From the NCBI GenBank assembly GCA_010093685.1, contig MU006216.1:633065-697064 (forward strand): a stretch of DNA of 64,000 bases, in the 5' to 3' direction. Under the pieces are notes generated by a model. That model did not search any database, was not told where the DNA came from, and worked only from the letters and a program-made list of their open reading frames with translations. The stretch comes from Ophiobolus disseminans (lineage: Eukaryota > Ascomycota > Dothideomycetes > Pleosporales > Phaeosphaeriaceae). The position numbers and the translations under genes were made by a program. Positions 57,221-64,000 of the stretch are shown here, one piece after another. Numbering within the stretch: position 1 is the first letter of the stretch; every line of letters begins with the position of its first letter.

Positions 57221-58817
57221 TCAGAGCTTGGTGTCCTGTCGTGTTGAGTCACTCAACCTGCGAAAGGGCATCTGCAGCGCTCCGCTGGGGCCAGGCCTGG
57301 CACTAGCACTTTGCGTTACGTTACTGCCGCCCGCGGTGGCACTCGTATTCCCGGTAGTCCTAGCCGACGAACTACCAGCGGAGTTTGTGCGGTTGTGCAG
57401 ATGCGAACTCATAAGCCAGTGCAACTGCATGCGCATGCTGTTGATGGCGGTGTTGGTGCGTAGCATGTCTTCCTTTGCCCGTGTGCTTTCGTTGAACACC
57501 ATCATGTTCGCACGGCCCTCGAGCTCGGTCATTGCGTTGGTGATGCGAGACACCTCCTCGCGAAGGGAGTCGTGGAGCGTAAGGAGGTGGTGCACCTGTG
57601 AGTCAAAAGGTGGCTGGGCCTGGGGGCTTTCTGTGCCTTGTGCGACGGGTGGAAATGAAGCCGGTGGCAGGCTGAAGTCGGTCGTTGGTTCAGTGTCGTT
57701 GGGATCCAGCGGATCGGTCACTGGGAAGGAGGCGTCGTTCGAGTTGGCCGGATACAACATGCTGGTAATGTTGGACAGGCCATCCTCGAGGATGCCCACT
57801 TTCCGGGCCAGGGGCTCCATGCGCGCTTCGTTTCGCTCAATGCGGGCCTGTTGCTCGCGGAAGTGGGGAGCCATGGTAGCCATGGCACAGGTTGTCTCAT
57901 GGAGGAGGACGTCCGACCGCTCCTGTCTATACTTGCAGCCAATGGTGGCGCCCTGGCAAGAGATGACATGTCTGGGACAATCGTTGCTGACGTGGGCCCT
58001 CAAGTCGAGACGCAGCAACTCGGCGTCGCATAGCGTGCAGGATGTCAGGCGGTTGGCGCAGATACCTCGCTGATGCTCCTATGAATGCCGTGTTTAGTAA
58101 TTGTAATGGACGTGTGGCAGTCAGGCTTACCTCGAGATCCTTCCTCATCAAGGAGGCGTGGCAGTCCTCGCAGCTCACCGTGTAGTGCAGACAGCCCTTG
58201 TGGTAGTCCTTTTGGGCGATGTGCAGACGGCAGTCGCTCACGGGGCACTCCACCGGCGTGTACTCGCAGTAAAGCATGACATGGTCGTGGACGTTGACAC
58301 GGTGGTCGACCCAGTCGCACCCGGCCTTGCTGTTCGAACACCTCACGACAAGCTCGTCCAGCATGCTCTCCACAATCTTGGGCACGGGCTTGACGTCGCG
58401 GTCGATCTCGATCTTGAGGCGGCAGGTGGGGCACGTCTTGCGGCCGGCGCTCTGGGGCGCCCAGGCATGCTCGAGGCAGTCGTGGCAGAAGTAGTGCTCG
58501 CAGGGCAGCTGGACGGGCTTGTCGAAGGGCGCGTGGCAGATGAGGCAGACGAGGTTGCTGTCGGGGGTGGACACGTACTCGAGCGCCTGGAACTCGGGCG
58601 GGACTTTGACGATGCGGCTGCGGCGGCGCTTCGAAGAGGGTGAGTTTGAGACGCGAAGAGCCAAAGGCGAGGGACTGTTGGGAGGGCCACCGACCATGCG
58701 CAGCTCGCCCGGCTCTGCGGCGACGTCGTCTGGCGTCTGCAGCGGCAGGCTGGCGCTGCTCGAGGCGCGTGAGTTCCGGCGGTCGTTGGGCGGCGGGATG
58801 GGCGACGGCGCCGACAT
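57221..58817 (-). CDS. RING plus TRAF-type zinc-finger protein, probable E3 ubiquitin ligase
   Basis: Exons complement(58131-58817) and complement(57221-58078), intron 52 nt; 514 aa. N-terminal disordered Ser/Pro-rich part, then a C3HC4 RING (CLICHAPFDKPVQLPCEHYF, CHDCLEHAW, TCPTCRLKI), then TRAF-type fingers (CDWVDHRVNVHDH; CEYTPVECPVSDC; HYTVSCEDC; EHQRGICANRLTSCTLC; HVSNDCPRHVISC). A coiled-coil region (REQQARIERNEARMEPLA) and a Ser/Gly tail follow. There is no MATH domain, as in other fungal TRAF-finger proteins. Role as a ubiquitin ligase follows from the RING; substrates are unknown. The start at 58817 is the first ATG in a plausible context. Confidence 0.88.
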
Positions 58818-59359
58818 GGTGGAGTGAAGCCGGGAGGCTCGCGGCTTCACCTCCAGTCAGACGTGCTATCAAATGGCGGTCGGGGTGGGGGATCCGCGGG
58901 GGTGAGCGTTGGACGACGCTCTGCACAGTCAGAAGAGGCCGTGGAGCGCCGGGTCGGGCAGTTATATAGCAACAAGGGGCCGCTGGAATGGAGGCATGCT
59001 CCAGAAGAGGAAGGGAGCATGCGGGCGTGCGAGTGGCTCTCTGGGGTTGCGCAAGAGCGAGACATGGCCGTGCTGGGCGCTGCTGCCCTCTCGGAACGCC
59101 TCCGAGCCAGGTGTGCATCAACACGCGTCCGTCGTCACGGGCCGCGCTCCACAGCAGCCAGCCAGCCTTGCCCTCCCGCCGTCTCCACTCTGCGCCCGTC
59201 AGTTCGACCTGTGCATGGTCGCTGTTCGTCATCCATCATCTTTGTTCTGTCTTTTTGCCAGTGTCATTGCTTCTGCCTTGCGCCTGCCCCTTCCGCTTCC
59301 GGCCAGACCTCACTTGTACATAGCAGCCGCCTCCATCCCTCCACGTCTCCTCCATCGCA
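58818..59359. other. Divergent promoter region, zinc-finger gene / SNARE gene
   Basis: 542 bases, C/G-rich. Overlapping open frames across it are composition artefacts. Confidence 0.45.
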
Positions 59360-60186
59360 ATGGCTACCAACCCGCCGCAATTGTTCCTATTAGCCGACCA
59401 CATCAAGCTATCGCTGCTTGAGCGACAACGAGCCATCTCCCTCAATCTCTCGCCAAACAGCCAAGATGCCCAGATCTCACGGTCTCTCGAGCAGCTGCGA
59501 TCAGGCATCGAGTCTCTCGAGTCGCAAGTCGAGGACACCGCAGACGAGTACGCACCACGCCTACCCACCGTCACCACACACCCTAACACCCCGCCAGATC
59601 AATCACATCCCAACTCCCGCGCTTAAATTCCCAGCTCACCGACCTGACCGCCCAATTCGCCCGCGCAAACACCACCACACCCTCCCCCACAGTCACCAAG
59701 CCTAACGACCCCTCCCTCGCCACAGACTTCGCAGCCGCCCAGAAGAAGCGCCCCACAAACAAATCCGTCCGCTTCACCGACAACCCCTCGGCAGCCACTC
59801 AAGACGAAGACCCCAACCGCGCATCCCTCTTTCCCTACCGCGATGACCCCGACCCAGACGCCGCGCCCGACCACTCGTCCCTAGACAACCAGCAGATCCA
59901 CGAATTCCACAGCCAGGTCATCCGCGACCAGGACGACCAGCTCGACCAGCTAGGCGCCAGCATCGGACGGCAGCGCGAACTGAGCATGCAGATAGGCGAC
60001 GAGCTCGACGGCCAGGTCGTGCTGCTCGACGACGTGGAAGAGGGTGTCGATCGACACACTGCGCAGTTCCGGAGGGCGCGGGGCCGGCTGGATCGGTTTA
60101 GTCGGAAAGCGCGGGAGAACTGGAGTTTGAGCATCATCGTGGTGCTGATTATAATTCTGGTGCTGTTGATAATAATCACAAAATGA
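59360..60186 (+). CDS. SYN8: Qc-SNARE, Syn8/syntaxin-8-like
   Basis: Exons 59360-59547 and 59598-60186, intron 50 nt; 258 aa. N-terminal helical part starts MATNPPQLFLLADHIKLSLL; a disordered linker with KRPTNKSVRFTDNPS follows; the SNARE motif (HSQVIRDQDDQLDQLGASIG, then RQRELSMQIGDELDGQVVLL) has the zero-layer glutamine in DELDGQVVLLDD, and a C-terminal membrane anchor (SLSIIVVLIIILVLLIIITK) ends the protein. This is the plan of Qc SNAREs acting in endosome/vacuole fusion. The intron was placed at GA|gtacgc..gccag|A because it has a ccctaac branch site and keeps the SNARE frame open; unspliced, the first frame stops early. Assignment to Syn8 rather than another Qc is fairly sure. Confidence 0.85.
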
Positions 60187-60724
60187 AGAGGAGAGGACAT
60201 GGTAGACGGGAAATGGAGGCGGTTTTATATATCACGGCATAGATTGGTGTTTCGGGGACATTTATTCGAATATGCGAGAGCGTATGTGCCATAGTTTTGC
60301 TGTATATCTAGTCCATGTCTTTCATTGTGGCTACAATACAGATATATTTCCAACATACACCACATTCAAGCCGTCTCATCACCGCGCTGATGCTCTGTAA
60401 CGCCGTGCTCGATGCAAACGTAATCAAATAAGGTGCCTTGCCAAGCCGTAGCAATGCCAACATCAGAGCGCGAAGGGTATCTCTATATGGATATGCAAAT
60501 GGGACTACGCTTGGATGGTCGGTCGTGTGGGGTTGAGATGTATGTCGTATATAGGAATGGAGTCGAGTGCGCAGTGACATGTGCGTCTTTGTGACGAGAT
60601 TGGATAGTTTCGAACGTTTTCGAACGATATCTGCGTAACTGCTGGTGTGACCTTTCATGGGCGTTCCCCATGGTGCAGCATGAAGACCGTATGCGTTTGT
60701 TGTGGTGTCGTATATTGCTACAGC
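60187..60724. other. Intergenic region between convergent genes
   Basis: About 540 bases, 3' UTRs of both neighbours; no gene seen. Confidence 0.45.
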
Positions 60725-62928
60725 TCACCGCAGACCAATCATCTTCTTTGACTTGTCGTAGACAACGTAGGTAATGGACACCGCAGGAACAACCTTCAAG
60801 AGGTTTGGTGTTAGGCCTCTGAAAAGCCCGCGCATGCCTTCGCCCTTGATCGTTTGTCGCGTGACATCCATGATACCAGTGTAGGTCCGTGGATGTAGCA
60901 CGGTGCCTTGACTTTGTAATCGTGTTCGCAATACGTTCAGAGGATAGACGGCGCTGGCACCGAATGCGCCCGAAAAGCCGCCGATGGCGGCTGTCATGAG
61001 GCCTCCTGGTTCGGCGTCTTGTTCGTGACATCCGAGTCGTTTCGCATTGCGTCGTGCAACGTATCTCTTTAGGTACTCAAAGGTCCCGAGGTCCAGAGCA
61101 GCATAAGGGAATATCCCGAATATGCCCATAGGTAAACCTCGATAATAAGCAGGAATGCCGCCTTGTCTCCACATCTTCTTTGCGGTGGCAATGATGAGGC
61201 GGTTGCCATGTAGGCCACCAGACACAGTCTCACATTGCATTCGACTTGGAGCCATTAGTATCACCAGACATGTTATCAAGATATGCGAGACTCACAACTT
61301 CAGTGTGTCGATGGGGTAAACAGCGAACTGAGAGACCATTCCTGCACCAGTCAGCGAGACTATTTTTAAACCCCGTATAATTCACTGACCCGCAAGACCA
61401 CCCGCAACGAACTTGGACCATGAATGTATTATGTTTGGATCGTTATGCCCTTCAACCTTGGCAAAGAGACGCTTCGCAGCCTCATATGAGCCGAACTTGA
61501 TTGCCGACTCAGGCATCACTTTGATGACATTGAGACCATTACCTGAGAGGACGTTGTCAGTAGCAGTGACAGATTATGGTGTGAGGACTAACCGGCGTAA
61601 AGGCTGCGCATGCCACCTGCCTGCCACAGTTCCTTCATGGCGGTCGCAAGTGGTTTCCAGGCATTGAGCGCAGCTCTAAAGACATTTCCAGACTTTGCTG
61701 CGGCGACAGCTTCCTCCGCGGCGCCGGTTTGGGCGATAAGGTAGACTTTGAGTCGGTCGAGGGGCGCAGTCGAGGTGCGAGAAATGATTCCTGCGATACC
61801 TCCCGCCACGAAATAGCCTGCATGGGGAACACAAGCAATCAGCCCAGTTCCAAAGCTTTCTAGAAGCTCCGTTTGTACATCAGCGAGAGGAGCGTCAATC
61901 TCCTCCGCGCCTTCAGGACGTGGCGGGAGCGTATGCGAAATTGCGAGACTTGGAGCAGATGGTAAAGCCATGTCCAACGGTGCGTTGTAATCTGAAGAAA
62001 AAGACGAAGACGTATAGGGCGGTGTTCGCGCCACGAGGAGAAGCGAACCGAAGAAAAATTGAAGAAAACGCTGTGCAGTACCTAAGCCTTGGATAGTGTC
62101 GTCGCTAATGAGAACGTCGCCCTCGGGATTCACTTTCATCGTCGCAGAAAAGTAGGACATGACCGCATGGAGATTAGGCCCGCTGACCGGTATGAATAGA
62201 AGAAAGTCCCTGTTGGTGGTCAGTCATGCTTCTTCGACGTTTGACTCAGTCCGTGACCAGGGTTCGCAAGCTCTGGTGGACCAGATCTGGAGCTGGCAAT
62301 CTGCGTTTGAATGCAGTTACAACCGGCTTCAAGTCTCCGTGTGTCCAAAGCTGCGGCCTATAGCCACCTCGAGTCCAAGATTCTCTATGGTAAACATACC
62401 GCCATTCTTCAAAAGTAATGGTCCCGTCATTATTCGTGTCCACTTTGGTGAAGAAGACGTCCAAGTTGCTGTTGGGAACCGCCATCCCAGCACGACTCAG
62501 TGCGGCGCGTAACTCTGATTTTGAGATCTTGCCGTCGCCGTTGTGGTCGATGCTCTTGAATAGATGTAGGAGCTCCTTTTCGGTCTCCTCGACGAATATT
62601 CGGAACTCTGGGCAACCACATGTCAGCGGGCTGTCGTCTGTGTGGTGCAACTACCATTGACTAAGCTGACCATTGTATGATATCTGCCCGTTCCCGTCGG
62701 TATCAACAGCCTTCATCACCTCGTCCAGGAGCTGATCGGCATTTTTTAGAGCTGCAGTATCCTCTTAGCCAGCGATGTGTATGCGGTCAAGTCGAGCCTA
62801 CGGTGGTCCAGCTTGCGCAGCCCCTTCTTTAGGGCTGGCAGATCCAAGTGGCCCTGCTTGCGCGTGTCGAGCGTCGCCCACAGCTCGTCTACCCGTGCGT
62901 CGGCGACGCTTCCGCTATGCGTGTCCAT
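60725..62928 (-). CDS. SAL1: Calcium-regulated mitochondrial ATP-Mg/Pi carrier (SCaMC/Sal1 type)
   Basis: Seven exons: complement(62802-62928), (62671-62751), (62400-62607), (61593-62209), (61390-61542), (61296-61341), (60725-61244); 583 aa. The N-terminal half has EF-hand loops: a degenerate DTRKQGHLDLPA, then DTDGNGQISYNEF, DHNGDGKISKSEL and DTNNDGTITFEEW. The C-terminal half is a six-helix carrier with PLDRLK, PIDTLK and PLNVLRTR (Asn in the last, as is usual in this group). SCaMC proteins exchange ATP-Mg for phosphate across the inner mitochondrial membrane under cytosolic Ca2+ control. Intron complement(62210-62399) is long, 190 nt. All joins restore conserved residues, for example LK|F-RMQ at the gtgagt donor. 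Firm family assignment. Confidence 0.92.
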
Positions 62929-63393
62929 TGTGGCCGTTATCTGCGGTGTATCATGGCTGTGGGTCGCGGTGCGCGAGGTATGACGACACTCGAAGCTGGC
63001 CGAGGTGCGACACGGAAGGAATGGCTGAGAGTGAATGGGAGGCTCATGGGACTGGACGTGGGGTATGAGGTCAGAGGTCAAGCTTGGAGGGCTCTGCCGA
63101 AAAAAGCCTAGTGACGTTGGCTGCCAGCATCACCGAGGGAGAACAACGACCAGCTTTTGCCGACGCATGATTGGCGCTGCACTTCACACCCCACATCACA
63201 ACAGTTTCACAATGGACAACCCCAACGAAAAGGGCATGCACGAGGATGTGGGATGACTGCGCTGGTGATGAATTAGGCTAAGCAATTGACTATTCCAAAC
63301 AGCCCTCTTCTCCATGAGTTTGCATTCGTAAACAGACTACCATAGTTTTCAAAACTCTCCGCAAATATGCCCCTTCAAACAACTCTTCCAATC
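62929..63393. other. Intergenic region
   Basis: About 465 bases; promoter of the carrier gene and 3' UTR of the P450. No gene seen. Confidence 0.45.
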
Positions 63394-64000
63394 CTACTCG
63401 ACAAGACTACATCGAAGCCTAATCTTCTCGGGATGCCTCATCCTCAAAAGCATCTGGAAGTCGCTGTCCTCGGTAACGCGGCGCACACGCCTCGCAACAT
63501 CATCACTGGACTCCTTTCCGTCTGAAACAACAGCTAGACGGCTGCCGTGCAACAAGCACGCCACGACAGCAACAAACTCCACCTGCGAGAACTTGATACC
63601 TAGGCATATCTGCGGCCCATCCGACCACGGATAGAACGTGCCTTTCGGAGGTACTAAGAGAGTCTCAGTCGCCGAGCCCGGCCCTACCTCGATCCAGCGC
63701 GAGGGCTTCCAAGTCAACGGATCCGGCCAGTAGTCTGGGTGCGTATGTGTTGCAAGGACGCTTGGGCTGATACCGGCAAACGGGGGGATGATGATGTCAC
63801 GGTTGCCAACTCGCAGGCCTGTAGGTTGCGTGTTTGTCCATTTGGGCAACGCTAGGATGGGAGGGTAGAGTCGAAGAATTTCGTGCTGGGGTATAGATTA
63901 GCTCAGAGGATATTCGGAGACTGGATGGGCGTACTAGTACGGCGCGACATCTTATCAACCGTGGAAACAGTACGGTGTAATTCCAGTCCTCGACGGCCAC
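63394..64000 (-). CDS. Cytochrome P450 (C-terminal part)
   Basis: Exons complement(63394-63885) and complement(63935->64000), intron 49 nt; the 5' part lies outside the window. Landmarks: the K-helix ExxR (HEILRLYPPI), the PERF-like region (WPDPLTWKPSRWIE), and the heme loop FYPWSDGPQICLGIKF, where the Arg usual before the heme Cys is Gln. The spliced join RCRAVL|HEILRLYP is typical for fungal microsomal P450s. Function depends on the missing part; a role in secondary metabolism or detoxification is open. Confidence 0.85.

Noticed and set aside
58045..59232. 395-codon minus-strand frame overlapping the RING/TRAF gene
   Set aside because: Out of frame with the RING cysteines; Arg/Pro-rich composition artefact.
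1..64000. CRISPR arrays, bacterial operons, phage or IS elements
   Set aside because: The DNA is eukaryotic; no regularly spaced repeats, no inverted-repeat-bounded transposase and no LTR pair were seen.

Overview
The window is eukaryotic and reads as gene-dense euchromatin of a filamentous ascomycete, most likely a dothideomycete. Genes are about 1-3 kb with short introns (mostly 48-80 nt, GT..AG, CTAAC/CTGAC-type branch points). The gene set is that of Pezizomycotina: divergent ATP-citrate lyase genes, a PEX20 peroxin, a fungal rhodopsin-type membrane protein and F-box-like genes. The class-level assignment is inference. Most gene models below were assembled by hand from reading frames and splice signals, and the phases were checked to sum to whole codons.

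Layout. 1-4.2 kb: 3' part of GCN20 (ABC-F), then a Whi2-like BTB-fold protein. 6.1-7.6 kb: S-adenosylhomocysteinase on the minus strand. 9.8-14.4 kb: a repeat-rich coiled-coil protein and PEX20. 14.7-17 kb: a possibly broken F-box-like gene and a zinc-finger hypothetical gene, followed by about 2.9 kb without clear genes. 19.9-24.6 kb: a seven-helix rhodopsin-domain protein and a secreted FAD oxidase. 25.1-26.1 kb: tRNA-like Pol III units. 26.7-31.9 kb: ACL2 and ACL1, transcribed divergently from a shared 1.06 kb region. 33.2-41.4 kb: a membrane-anchored pseudo-phosphatase, a third tRNA-like unit, a 121-aa gene, two single-pass membrane paralogs (the second carries a stop) and a U1-type zinc-finger splicing factor. 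42.1-45.5 kb: HIR1. 46-48.7 kb: a decayed SF1 helicase and two small paralogous genes. 49.3-53 kb: an MFS anion transporter divergent from a 2-oxoglutarate oxygenase. 53.8-64 kb: SEN54, a SAM-type mitochondrial carrier, a RING/TRAF zinc-finger protein, a Syn8-type SNARE, a calcium-regulated ATP-Mg/Pi carrier and the 3' end of a cytochrome P450.

Functional links. ACL1 and ACL2 make the two subunits of cytosolic ATP-citrate lyase. SAHH and the SAM carrier both serve the methylation cycle, but they are 48 kb apart and unlinked. The MFS/oxygenase pair may be one small co-regulated module.

The least expected items are three. First, three short genes (36.1, 47.5 and 48.1 kb) seem to form one undescribed small-protein family, with the same phase-1 intron inside a serine codon. 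Second, three tRNA-like units have perfect or near-perfect arms, a 72-86 nt insert in the anticodon loop and an oligo-T terminator. Third, a histidine-phosphatase homologue has lost both catalytic motifs.
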